Assembly: GCF_000152845.1 (NCBI RefSeq)
Contig: NZ_CH902584.1
Span: 3,699,562-3,763,561 of the forward strand
Reading direction: 5' to 3'
DNA length: 64,000 bases
Source of the DNA: Roseovarius sp. 217
GTDB lineage: Bacteria; Pseudomonadota; Alphaproteobacteria; Rhodobacterales; Rhodobacteraceae
The notes under the pieces were generated by a model. The model was not told the origin of the DNA. It made no database searches and saw nothing but the letters and a program-made list of their open reading frames with translations. How positions within the stretch are numbered: the first letter of the stretch is position 1; each line of letters starts with the position of its first letter. The translations under genes and the position numbers were made by a program. Below, piece by piece: positions 44,374-51,314 of the stretch.

Positions 44374-44861
44374 ACTCTCTCCAAGCGTGGTGTTGCCGCC
44401 TTCTAGCCTGTTGGGACCGCAGGGTGAAGCGGCTTTGCGGCCCTGTGTCTGTGTGTACAGGATGTCCGTTGTGTACGCGGGTTTTGTACACATCCGGCAG
44501 CCCGCGTTCCACGAGGCAAAAGCGCGCCATGCCCGCCGCGCTAACCTGATGTTAACCTGACCCCATCAAGCTGGCACCATGACAGCGATTCTCCTCTTCT
44601 GGATTTGCGGCGTCTTGATGCTGATGTCGGTCCACCCGGCAAAGGGTGGCTGCGCTTATGCGGCCCGGTCCCGGTCTGACCTTGACCGCCGGGATCGCGA
44701 CGCAATCGTGCCTGAAGATGTCGCCGCCTGTCCGGCCATGACCCTCGCATGGTTTACCAAGGCGGAACGGGCCATCGTCTGGCAAGGCTTTGCAGCGCGG
44801 AGACCTTGCGGATTGTGCGGAATTCCGCTTGAACGGGCCTGCGAACAAGGAAAGGCGCCCG
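44374..44861. other. 488-bp intergenic region between gpmI and the DUF1636 gene
   Basis: No convincing gene. Near gpmI lie three related words, TGTGTACA (44452-44459), TGTGTAC (44470-44476) and TGTACACA (44485-44492), the first and last being reverse complements: a possible operator. A direct repeat TAACCTGA occurs twice around 44542-44560. I looked for cobalamin riboswitch core words (GGTGAAAATCC, GCCACTG) because cobalamin genes follow and did not find them. An open frame from 44579 runs on into the DUF1636 gene in another frame and is judged spurious. Confidence 0.6.
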
Positions 44862-45242
44862 ATGACAAGCTGGATCACCATCTGCGACACCTGCAAGCGC
44901 GAGGATTGGGACGCCACCACAGATGCGCGCCCGCATGGCGAAGATCTGGCCGAACTGATCGAACGCGCCGCACAGGGGCGCGCGGATATTCGCACACGGC
45001 GGGTTTCCTGCCTGATGGGCTGTGGGCAAGGGTGCAATGTGGCCATCCAAGGCGCGGGCAAACTGGCCTATACGCTGGGCAATTTCCCCCCTGACGCCGA
45101 GGCGGCGGAGGCGATTGTGACCTATGCCGGCCTGCATGCCGAGAGCAGCACCGGCCAAGTGCGCTACAAACAATGGCCGCAGGGCGTGAAAGGGCATTTC
45201 GTGACCCGCCACCCGCCCTTGCCCTCTGAGCCCGAGACATGA
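44862..45242 (+). CDS. DUF1636 protein (cysteine-rich, cobalamin-locus associated)
   Basis: 126-residue protein. The cysteine pairs WITICDTCKRED (CxxC) and VSCLMGCGQGCNVAIQG (CxxxCxxxC) suggest a metal or iron-sulfur site of thioredoxin-like ferredoxin type. DUF1636 genes often accompany cobalamin or cobalt genes, and here the TGA overlaps the ATG of cobC (ATGA). The biochemical role is not known. Ribosome site AAGGAAAGG lies 7 bases upstream. Confidence 0.88.
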   Translation: MTSWITICDTCKREDWDATTDARPHGEDLAELIERAAQGRADIRTRRVSCLMGCGQGCNVAIQGAGKLAYTLGNFPPDAEAAEAIVTYAGLHAESSTGQVRYKQWPQGVKGHFVTRHPPLPSEPET

Positions 45243-46222
45243 CGTCCTTGGGTCGGGATCATGGGGGCCGGGACCATGTGGGCCGGGATCATGGCGGGGG
45301 GATTGATGCGGCTCTGGCGCAATACGGCGGGACGCGGGCGGAGTGGCTCGACCTGTCGACCGGGATCAATCCCCTGCCCTATCCGGTGGGTGAGGTATCC
45401 TCGGAGGCTTGGAGCGCCCTGCCCGACCGCAGCGCGCAAGAGGCGCTGATCCGCGCCGCGCGCGACTTTTGGCAGGTGCCGGACGGGGTATCGGTGTTGG
45501 CCGCCCCCGGCGCCTCGGCGCTGATCGCGCGGTTGCCGGGGCTGCACGCGCCGGGTGTGGTGCATATTCCCGGCCCCACCTATAATGAACATGCCGCCAG
45601 TTTTCGCGCCCATGGGTGGCAGGTGATCGAGGAGCGCCACACCGAGGAACCCGTGCAGGCGCGGGTGATCGTGCATCCGAACAATCCGACAGGACAGTTT
45701 TACGGGACGGAGGATCTGGGTGCCGCCCTGACCGTGATCGACGAGAGCTTCTGTGATGTGGCCCCGGAGCGGTCGCTGCTGCGCCATGCGACGGTGCCGG
45801 GGGTGATCGTGCTCAAGAGTTTTGGCAAGTTCTGGGGCTTGGCTGGTCTGCGGCTCGGCTTTGCCATCGGGACGCCGGGGGATCTGGAGCGTTTGGCAGA
45901 GATGCAGGGACCTTGGGCGGTCTCCGGTCCGGCGCTGGAGATCGGGACGCGGGCGCTCTGCGATTCAGCTTGGGCGCGCGAGACGCGGGTGCGGCTGAAT
46001 GAAGAGGCGGCGCGTCTTGATGCCTTGATGTGGCGCGCGGGGGCCGAAGCGGTGGGCGGCTGTGCCCTGTTTCGGCTCTACCGGGTGAGGTCGGCGGCGC
46101 AGTGGCAGACCCGGCTGGCGGAGCGGCGGATTCTGGGCCGGGTGTTTCCCTATGCGGAGGATCTGATTCGGCTGGGCCTGCCAGGGCCGGATGGCTGGGC
46201 GCGGCTTGAGGCCGCGCTGTGA
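45239..46222 (+). CDS. cobC: Threonine-phosphate decarboxylase (CobC/CobD-type)
   Basis: PLP enzyme of 327 residues that makes (R)-1-amino-2-propanol phosphate, the aminopropanol arm of cobalamin. WLDLSTGINPLPYP and IVHPNNPTGQFY are the aminotransferase I/II substrate and cofactor motifs, VIDESFCDV carries the PLP Asp, and VLKSFGKFWGLAGLRLGF the Schiff-base Lys. The N-terminus is unusual: three GRDH(G/V) units from a 15-bp tandem repeat. Overlaps with DUF1636 upstream and cbiB downstream show one operon. Confidence 0.93.
   Translation: MTSLGRDHGGRDHVGRDHGGGIDAALAQYGGTRAEWLDLSTGINPLPYPVGEVSSEAWSALPDRSAQEALIRAARDFWQVPDGVSVLAAPGASALIARLPGLHAPGVVHIPGPTYNEHAASFRAHGWQVIEERHTEEPVQARVIVHPNNPTGQFYGTEDLGAALTVIDESFCDVAPERSLLRHATVPGVIVLKSFGKFWGLAGLRLGFAIGTPGDLERLAEMQGPWAVSGPALEIGTRALCDSAWARETRVRLNEEAARLDALMWRAGAEAVGGCALFRLYRVRSAAQWQTRLAERRILGRVFPYAEDLIRLGLPGPDGWARLEAAL
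45251..45295 (+). repeat. In-frame 15-bp tandem repeat, three copies, in the cobC start region
   Basis: Units GGTCGGGATCATGGG, GGCCGGGACCATGTG and GGCCGGGATCATGGC follow without gaps and encode GRDHG-GRDHV-GRDHG. CobC proteins usually have one RDHGG at this place, so this looks like recent local expansion. Confidence 0.9.
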
Positions 46223-47118
46223 CGCTTGTGCTGGCCATGCTGCTTGATGCGGCCTTGGGGGAGCCGCGCTTGCTCTGGGACAGGGTGCCGCATCCGGCGG
46301 TTTTGATGGGGCGGGCGGTGGGCTGGTGCGACCGGGTGCTCAATCGCGGGGCGCTGCGGCGCGCGCGCGGCGTGGCGGCGATGGCCGGCCTCGGACTGCT
46401 GGCTCTCGGACTGGGCTGGGCCCTTACGCAAGCGGGTCCGGTGGTGGAGGTCATCGTCGCTGCGATCGTGCTGGCGCAACGGTCGCTGGTGGATCATGTC
46501 GCCGCGGTGGCCCGCGATCTGCGGATCTCCTTGGGGGACGGACGCCGCGCGGTGGCGCAGATCGTGGGGCGCGATACCGGCGCAATGGAGGCGTCCGATG
46601 TGGCGCGCGGAGCCATCGAATCAGCGGCGGAAAATCTGAGCGACGGGGTCATTGCCCCGGCATTCTGGTTTCTCATCGGGGGGCTGCCGGGGCTCTTGCT
46701 CTACAAGATCACCAACACCGCTGACAGTATGATCGGGTATCGGACGCCACGGCATGAGGCGTTCGGCTGGGCGGCGGCGCGGTTTGACGATCTGCTCAAT
46801 CTGGTTCCCGCGCGGCTGACGGCGGGGCTCATTCTTGCGACGCATGGGATCTGGTCGCAGTGGGATCAGGTCGCGCAGGAGGCGCGGCACCACCGTTCGC
46901 CCAATGCCGGTTGGCCAGAGGCGGCGATGGCGCGGGCCCTAGGCGTGGCCCTGTCCGGCCCGCGCTCTTATCACGGCGCGCGGCAGGAGTTTCCCTATGT
47001 CAATGCGGACGGACAGCGCGACATCGGGGCCGTCGAGATCGAGGCCTCCTGCCGTGCGCTCTGGCGGACATGGGGCGCTGCGGTGGTGGTGGCGGGCGCG
47101 CTGGCCCTGGCGATCTAG
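46219..47118 (+). CDS. cbiB: Adenosylcobinamide-phosphate synthase (CbiB/CobD)
   Basis: Membrane enzyme of 299 residues that attaches aminopropanol phosphate to adenosylcobyric acid. Family marks are LLDAALGEPRLLWDRVPHPA, the REDAS-like GRDTGAMEASDVARGAIESAAENLSDG, and ALLYKITNTADSMIGYR (seen as LLLYKITNTADSMIGY). Four or more hydrophobic segments are present. It starts with GTG in a GTGA overlap with the cobC stop, and directly follows the enzyme that makes its substrate. Confidence 0.95.
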   Translation: MTLVLAMLLDAALGEPRLLWDRVPHPAVLMGRAVGWCDRVLNRGALRRARGVAAMAGLGLLALGLGWALTQAGPVVEVIVAAIVLAQRSLVDHVAAVARDLRISLGDGRRAVAQIVGRDTGAMEASDVARGAIESAAENLSDGVIAPAFWFLIGGLPGLLLYKITNTADSMIGYRTPRHEAFGWAAARFDDLLNLVPARLTAGLILATHGIWSQWDQVAQEARHHRSPNAGWPEAAMARALGVALSGPRSYHGARQEFPYVNADGQRDIGAVEIEASCRALWRTWGAAVVVAGALALAI

Positions 47119-47122
47119 ACGG

Positions 47123-47770
47123 TCAACCAATCAGCATCTTGAGCCCTTGGGTCACGTCAGAGCGCACCGCGAGACGCAGGCTGGGCTCGTCCCCCGCCTT
47201 GAGCGCGGCGATGATGAGGCGGTGATAATGCGGCGGATCCTTGCGTCGCAGACGGCCATAGAGGGCGCGCATGGTGGGGCCAAGCTGAAGCCAGACTGTT
47301 TCGGCCATAGCCAGCATGGCCGGCGCTTGGGCGCGCAGATAGAGCGTGCGGTGAAATTCAAGATTGCGGCGGATATAGGCCACCGCGTCCTGACGGGCGA
47401 TATCCTCGGACACGCGGGCGTTGATGCTCTGGAGGCGGTCGATGAGCGCGATATGGGCGCGTGGCAAGGCGCGGCTGGCCAGCTCCACCTCGATCAGAGA
47501 GCGCAGGGCGGCCAATTCTTCGATCCGCTCGCTGTTGAGTTCCGGTGTGGACACGCGACCCGAGCTAGACATCGTGAGCGCCCCCTCGGCGGAGAGGCGG
47601 CGCACGGCCTCGCGCGCCGGGGTCATGGAGACGCCGAATTCGGCACCAATGCCGCGCAGGGTCAGGGCCTGACCGGGGGCGATCTCGCCATGCATGATGC
47701 GCGAGCGCAGGCCGCGATAGACGCGGTCATGGGCCGAGGGAGAGGGATCGGGGCGCGGTGGGAGCAACAT
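47123..47770 (-). CDS. GntR family transcriptional regulator (FCD domain)
   Basis: 215-residue repressor-type protein. The N-terminal winged helix reads VYRGLRSRIMHGEIAPGQALTLRGIGAEFGVSMTPAREAVRRLSAEGALTM (about 18-70). The C-terminal FCD ligand domain has LRSLIEVELASRALP and the FHRTLY metal-site helix. The ligand is unknown. The start lacks a ribosome site and lies inside palindromes (47769-47787), suggesting a leaderless or autoregulated transcript. It converges with the cobalamin operon, so any link to it is open. Confidence 0.92.
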   Translation of the reverse strand: MLLPPRPDPSPSAHDRVYRGLRSRIMHGEIAPGQALTLRGIGAEFGVSMTPAREAVRRLSAEGALTMSSSGRVSTPELNSERIEELAALRSLIEVELASRALPRAHIALIDRLQSINARVSEDIARQDAVAYIRRNLEFHRTLYLRAQAPAMLAMAETVWLQLGPTMRALYGRLRRKDPPHYHRLIIAALKAGDEPSLRLAVRSDVTQGLKMLIG

Positions 47771-47787
47771 AGCGCTATGTGATCACA
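47769..47787 (-). promoter_or_regulatory. Two abutting palindromes at the start of the GntR gene: candidate operator
   Basis: ATAGCGCTAT (47769-47778) and TGTGATCACA (47778-47787) are perfect 10-bp palindromes sharing one base. The second, within a context ATTTGTGATCACAT on the minus strand, is like FadR/FCD-family operators. They overlap the start codon region, so bound regulator could block its own expression. Confidence 0.5.
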
Positions 47788-47800
47788 AATCGCGCGTCGG

Positions 47801-48493
47801 TCAATCGCTGAAACGATAGCGATGCAGCGCGCTGCCTTCGCGGCGCAGCCAGCCGCGCGGGGTTTCATAGTCGGGCATGAGGCGCGCGACCTCGGACCAG
47901 AACGCGGCCGAGTGATTCATCTGCGCCAGATGCGCCACTTCATGGGCGGCCACATACTCTAGAACCTTGGGCGGGGCCAGGATCAGGCGCCAGGAATAGC
48001 TGAGCGCGCCGGTGGAGGAGCACGACCCCCAGCGCGAGCGCGTGTCGCGCAGGGTGAGGCGGGTGTAGCGCCGCCCCAAGAGGCCCGCGTAATGATCCGA
48101 GGCCGCCGCAAGCCGGTCGCGGGCGCGCGCCTTGAGCCAGCCTTCGAGACGCGCGGCGACGGTATCAGCCGGGCCGGGCACGCAGATCTGCGCCGCCGCG
48201 CACGTCACCCGCCGCCCGGTGCCGGGCACGATGAGCAAAGTCTCGCCTTCGACGGGAAGATCGGAGCCAAGCCCCACGACCCTGTGATCGGGCCGCTCGG
48301 ACAGGTGGCTGCGCAGCCAATCCGCCCGTGAGCGGGCAAAGGCCAGTGCCTCGGCCTCGGTCACGCCGCGCGGAATCGTCAACGTGACCCGCCCGTCGAG
48401 ACCCGATACGCGCAGCGAAATCCGCCGCGCTCTTGGGCTGCGGCGCAGGCAGAGCTCAACAGGGGGGTTGCCCGCAAGCACGTGATGGCCCAT
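47801..48493 (-). CDS. SprT/YgjP-like zinc metallopeptidase (DUF45)
   Basis: 230-residue protein of the YgjP/M48-like group. The zinc site AAHEVAHLAQMNHSAAFWSEV (HExxH at about residues 181-185, third ligand His in MNHS) is near the C-terminus. A preceding RDTRSRWGSCSSTGALSYSWRLILAP is the family hallmark (WGSC). The physiological substrate is unknown. A strong ribosome site AGGAGGT is 4 bases before the ATG. Confidence 0.92.
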   Translation of the reverse strand: MGHHVLAGNPPVELCLRRSPRARRISLRVSGLDGRVTLTIPRGVTEAEALAFARSRADWLRSHLSERPDHRVVGLGSDLPVEGETLLIVPGTGRRVTCAAAQICVPGPADTVAARLEGWLKARARDRLAAASDHYAGLLGRRYTRLTLRDTRSRWGSCSSTGALSYSWRLILAPPKVLEYVAAHEVAHLAQMNHSAAFWSEVARLMPDYETPRGWLRREGSALHRYRFSD

Positions 48494-48606
48494 ATGACCT
48501 CCTGATTAGGGTCCGGGTGTCTCTGTCAAAGGCTTTGACAGCTGTTGAATGTTATGGCAGGGGACGCGGATCATCGACAAGTCCAGAGATTCAAAGGGGA
48601 TCACCC

Positions 48607-48933
48607 ATGCCCAAAGAAGAATGGGGCGTCAAGCGTATCTGCCCGACCACCGGCAAACGCTTTTACGACCTGAACAAGACCCCGATCGTCAGCCCCTACA
48701 CGGGCGAGGTTGTGGAGCTGTCCACGAGCAAGACCCGCTCGATGACACCCGATGCCGAGGATGCGGAAACGAAGAAGCTGAAGTCCGGGAGCGTCATTGA
48801 TGATGATGGCGATCTGCTGGATGATGATGACGTCGATGTCGAGTTGGATGATGATCTGCTCGAGGATGACGAGGACGAGGATGTGTCGCTTGACGACATC
48901 GCCGATGTGGCCTCGGACGACAACGATCTTTAA
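48607..48933 (+). CDS. TIGR02300-type acidic protein (FYDLN domain)
   Basis: 108-residue protein with a conserved head, EEWGVKRICPTTGKRFYDLN, the FYDLN motif and CPTxG that may bind zinc with a partner, followed by VSPYTGEVVE. The last 45 residues are almost all Asp, Glu, Leu and Val. This is the form of the TIGR02300 family, known from alphaproteobacteria and without an assigned function; the tail may bind basic partners. The tRNA-Ala and L28 genes follow. Confidence 0.9.
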   Translation: MPKEEWGVKRICPTTGKRFYDLNKTPIVSPYTGEVVELSTSKTRSMTPDAEDAETKKLKSGSVIDDDGDLLDDDDVDVELDDDLLEDDEDEDVSLDDIADVASDDNDL

Positions 48934-48941
48934 TGATCCTG

Positions 48942-48969
48942 GGGCGGGATTTTCCACTTGATCCCGCCC
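48942..48969 (+). terminator. Hairpin after the acidic protein gene
   Basis: GGGCGGGAT / ATCCCGCCC stem with a 10-base loop, 9 bases after the stop. It has no T run. Its right arm overlaps the predicted tRNA promoter. Confidence 0.65.
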
Positions 48970-48986
48970 GCCGCTTTGCTTAGAGA
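48958..48986 (+). promoter_or_regulatory. Predicted promoter of the tRNA-Ala gene
   Basis: TTGATC (48958-48963), 17-base spacer, TAGAGA (48981-48986). The tRNA starts 31 bases downstream of the -10 box. The -35 lies inside the terminator of the preceding gene. Confidence 0.4.
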
Positions 48987-49017
48987 GCGGCGCACGGCCT
49001 GAGGGCCATACGGAATT

Positions 49018-49093
<76 letters not shown>

Positions 49094-49396
49094 ATTCCGC
49101 AACTCCACACTTTTTTCTGCACATAAGTCAGCGGGCGACACAGGCGCGCGGGCGGTTCTTTGCCAATTGCGTTTCATCCTGCGATAAACGCTCTCGTCAA
49201 ACGCGTCTGGGGCGAGCCGCTGAAATACAGTCCACGAAAGACGTGGAATTGCGGGAAATTCGGCGGGAGAATCCCTTGACGCGCCTGCGGTTTGGGCCTA
49301 AAGACCCCAAACGGAATTCGGGGCGCTGCCTGTGGTGGTGCCCGTTTGTGTTAAGAAGGGCCAGCACGCGCCCTCAGCAAGAACGAGGATGACCCC
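49094..49396. other. 303-bp intergenic region upstream of rpmB
   Basis: No gene seen. It contains the rpmB promoter (49276-49304). The segment between the promoter and the start codon, about 90 bases, could be an untranslated leader. No L28 operator or known riboswitch motif was recognised. Confidence 0.6.
49276..49304 (+). promoter_or_regulatory. Predicted sigma-70 promoter of rpmB
   Basis: TTGACG (49276-49281) and TAAAGA (49299-49304) with the ideal 17-base spacer, 92 bases before the rpmB ATG. This is the best consensus match among the promoters I examined. Confidence 0.6.
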
Positions 49397-49687
49397 ATGT
49401 CGCGCCGCTGTGAACTGACTGGAAAAGGCCCGATGGTTGGCAACAACTCCAGCCATGCCAATAACAAGACACGTCGTCGGTATCTGCCGAACCTGAACGA
49501 CGTGACCCTGCAATCCGAGACCCTGAATCGCGGCATCAAGCTGCGGATCTCGGCGCATGCCCTGCGCAGCGTCGATCATCGTGGTGGTCTGGATGCATTT
49601 CTGGCCAAGGCCAAGGACGACGAGCTGTCGGCCACCGCGCTGAAGGTCAAGAAAGAGATTGCAAAGGCACAGGCCGTCGTCGCCTGA
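49397..49687 (+). CDS. rpmB: 50S ribosomal protein L28
   Basis: 96-residue ribosomal protein. [32 protein letters not shown] is the typical alphaproteobacterial L28 opening (C at residue 5, basic middle), followed by [29 protein letters not shown]. It has its own promoter and stands alone. Confidence 0.98.
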   Translation: MSRRCELTGKGPMVGNNSSHANNKTRRRYLPNLNDVTLQSETLNRGIKLRISAHALRSVDHRGGLDAFLAKAKDDELSATALKVKKEIAKAQAVVA

Positions 49688-49791
49688 GGCCTGTGATCTA
49701 GAAGACTGGCGTGCAGCCCTGCCCAATGTGGCGGGGCTGTTTGCGTTTGTCGCTTGCCGAGCGTGACGGTGCGGGCCTATATCTCGGTCCC

Positions 49792-50139
49792 ATGAGACAG
49801 CATCGCCCGATAATGGCCTTGGGCCTTTGCCTGCTTCTGGCACTGACGAGCCAGAGCCTTGCCGTGGCGCGCGGGGCCGCACAGCCCGTGGGCGAGATCG
49901 TGCTCTGCACCGGAACTGGTCCTGTGACGGTCACAGTGGATGGTGAGGGCCAGCCCGTCGTCACACCGCATCTCTGCCCGGATTGCCTGCCGGGGTTTGC
50001 CGTGGTTCTGGAGGCGCGCCCTGTCCTGACGGAGTGGCACGCGCCCGCGCGGCGTCTTTCGCTCACGACGGTCATCTCGGATGTGGTGACACGCAGCCTG
50101 CCTGCGGGCGTCGCACGGGCACCGCCCTTGGCGGTCTGA
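49792..50139 (+). CDS. Small exported protein, DUF2946-like, next to a copper chaperone
   Basis: 115-residue protein with a signal peptide (MRQHRPIMALGLCLLLALTSQSLAVARG). The mature part contains GEIVLCTGTGPVTVTVDGEG and PHLCPDCLPGF, i.e. C and CxxC motifs, like the DUF2946 family found near copper genes. It is 43 bases upstream of a PCu(A)C chaperone gene. A metal-related role is therefore inferred from context. An alternative ATG (residue 8) would shorten the signal. Confidence 0.75.
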   Translation: MRQHRPIMALGLCLLLALTSQSLAVARGAAQPVGEIVLCTGTGPVTVTVDGEGQPVVTPHLCPDCLPGFAVVLEARPVLTEWHAPARRLSLTTVISDVVTRSLPAGVARAPPLAV

Positions 50140-50182
50140 CCCCCACGCCACTACTGACACACAGACCTGAAAGGAGCGACTG

Positions 50183-50659
50183 ATGTCTCTCACATCCAAG
50201 CTATTCGCGGCGCTTGCCGCAACCGCCCTTGCCGCGCCCGCTCTGGCGCAGGAAATTCACGTGCTTGACACCTATGCCCGCAGCGCCAGCCCGACGGCCA
50301 AGACCGGCGCGGCCTTTATGCTGATCGAGAATATCGGCGATGCCGATGATCGTTTGATCGGCGCTGCCTCTCCCGCCGCACAGAAGGTGGAGTTGCACAC
50401 CCATATCGAAGAGGGTGGCGTGATGAAGATGGTGCATGTCGAGGAAGGCTTTGCGGTGCCAGCCGGAGAGATGCTGGTGTTGCAGCGTGGTGGGGCGCAT
50501 GTGATGATGATGGGTCTGACGGAGAGTTTCGAGCAGGGCATGATCGTGCCGCTGACGCTGGTCTTTGAAAAGTCCGGAGAGATCGTGGTTGATGTGCCTG
50601 TCGATTTGACGCGCAAGCCGGAAGACGGTCATGGCAAAGGCCATGGGACCGGGAACTGA
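50183..50659 (+). CDS. Periplasmic copper chaperone, PCu(A)C family
   Basis: 158-residue protein with signal peptide (LFAALAATALAAPALA) and a cupredoxin-like domain. The copper motif H-M-x10-M-x21-H-x-M is visible as VELHTHIEEGGVMKM and GGAHVMMMG. A His-rich tail (DGHGKGHG) ends it. Such proteins deliver copper to the Cu(A)/Cu(B) sites of cytochrome oxidase. The ribosome site AAAGGAG is 7 bases upstream. The small oxidase subunit gene at 39439 is the only oxidase-related gene in the window. Confidence 0.93.
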   Translation: MSLTSKLFAALAATALAAPALAQEIHVLDTYARSASPTAKTGAAFMLIENIGDADDRLIGAASPAAQKVELHTHIEEGGVMKMVHVEEGFAVPAGEMLVLQRGGAHVMMMGLTESFEQGMIVPLTLVFEKSGEIVVDVPVDLTRKPEDGHGKGHGTGN

Positions 50660-50978
50660 GCCACGACAACCTGAGTGAGCGTCAAGGGTGAGTGGGCGCA
50701 GAGGGGCCTGTTGCTGACGTTGGCCTCAAGCGCTTATGCGCGGAATCAAGCCCGAAGGGCGCCGCGCGATCGCTGGGCCGTCCCGCGGCCTAGCGATTTT
50801 GAGATGTAGTGCATCTCTTTGAAGTCATACGGAGTTTGCTTGCATTAAGGGGCAGTTGCCGCCGTTGCATCGCTAGTCCCCGGCCCAGCGACCGCGCGGC
50901 TTACCGCATGGGGACATCGTCAGCAACACGCCGAGACTGACCAGAGAAGTCCCATGCGCGCCGGGACACTCTCGCGGA
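50660..50978. other. 319-bp gene-free region with inverted repeats
   Basis: No open frame of substance. Left arm GCCGCGCGATCGCTGGGCCG (50761-50780) matches the reverse complement of the right arm (50881-50900) at 19 of 20 bases, and a 7-base word CTAGCGAT-like continues inside each arm. The left arm alone can form ATCGCTGGGCCG-TCCCG-CGGCCTAGCGAT. A small hairpin GAGATG-TAGTG-CATCTC lies at 50801-50817. A small mobile palindrome or structured RNA is possible. Confidence 0.8.
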
Positions 50979-51314
50979 TCAGCCCACCGCGCGACCGGCG
51001 ACCTTGTCGAGATGGGAGCGCAATTGCTCGGCCTCGTAGCGGGCCTCGCGCAGACCGTCCATTGTGGCGGCCAATTCGGCCTCGGTCTGGCTGATCTGGT
51101 TGGTCAGCTCCGCCTCGCGCTGTTGCAGATAGGTGATCGCCTGATCGCGGGTTTCTTCAGCCTCGTGAAGTTCCTGCGCCATGCGTTCGAGTTCGCCGAC
51201 ATCAGACCCCGGCACACGGATGAAGCGATGCACCAGCCAATTGGCGAACCAGCCCATGCAAAACGCCACAAAGAGGACGATGGCGGTCGCGATGATAAAT
51301 TCGGTTCTGTTCAT
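50979..51314 (-). CDS. Membrane-anchored coiled-coil protein, unknown
   Basis: 111-residue protein: one N-terminal membrane helix (about 7-28, FIIATAIVLFVAFCMGWFANW), then VPGSDVGELERMAQELHEAEE and a long coiled coil to the end (residues 40-106). Its ATG overlaps the stop of the OmpA/BON gene by 4 bases, so the two are translated together and may cooperate in the envelope. No known family recognised. Confidence 0.8.
   Translation of the reverse strand: MNRTEFIIATAIVLFVAFCMGWFANWLVHRFIRVPGSDVGELERMAQELHEAEETRDQAITYLQQREAELTNQISQTEAELAATMDGLREARYEAEQLRSHLDKVAGRAVG

Noticed and set aside
44374..44861. Cobalamin riboswitch before the DUF1636-cobC-cbiB operon
   Set aside because: A GGAGACC word near 44810 recalled the riboswitch end, but the core words GGTGAAAATCC and GCCACTG were not found.
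44579..45094. Open frame starting with a signal-like leader upstream of DUF1636
   Set aside because: Most of it overlaps the DUF1636 gene in another frame and turns Arg-rich there. The leader alone is not enough support.
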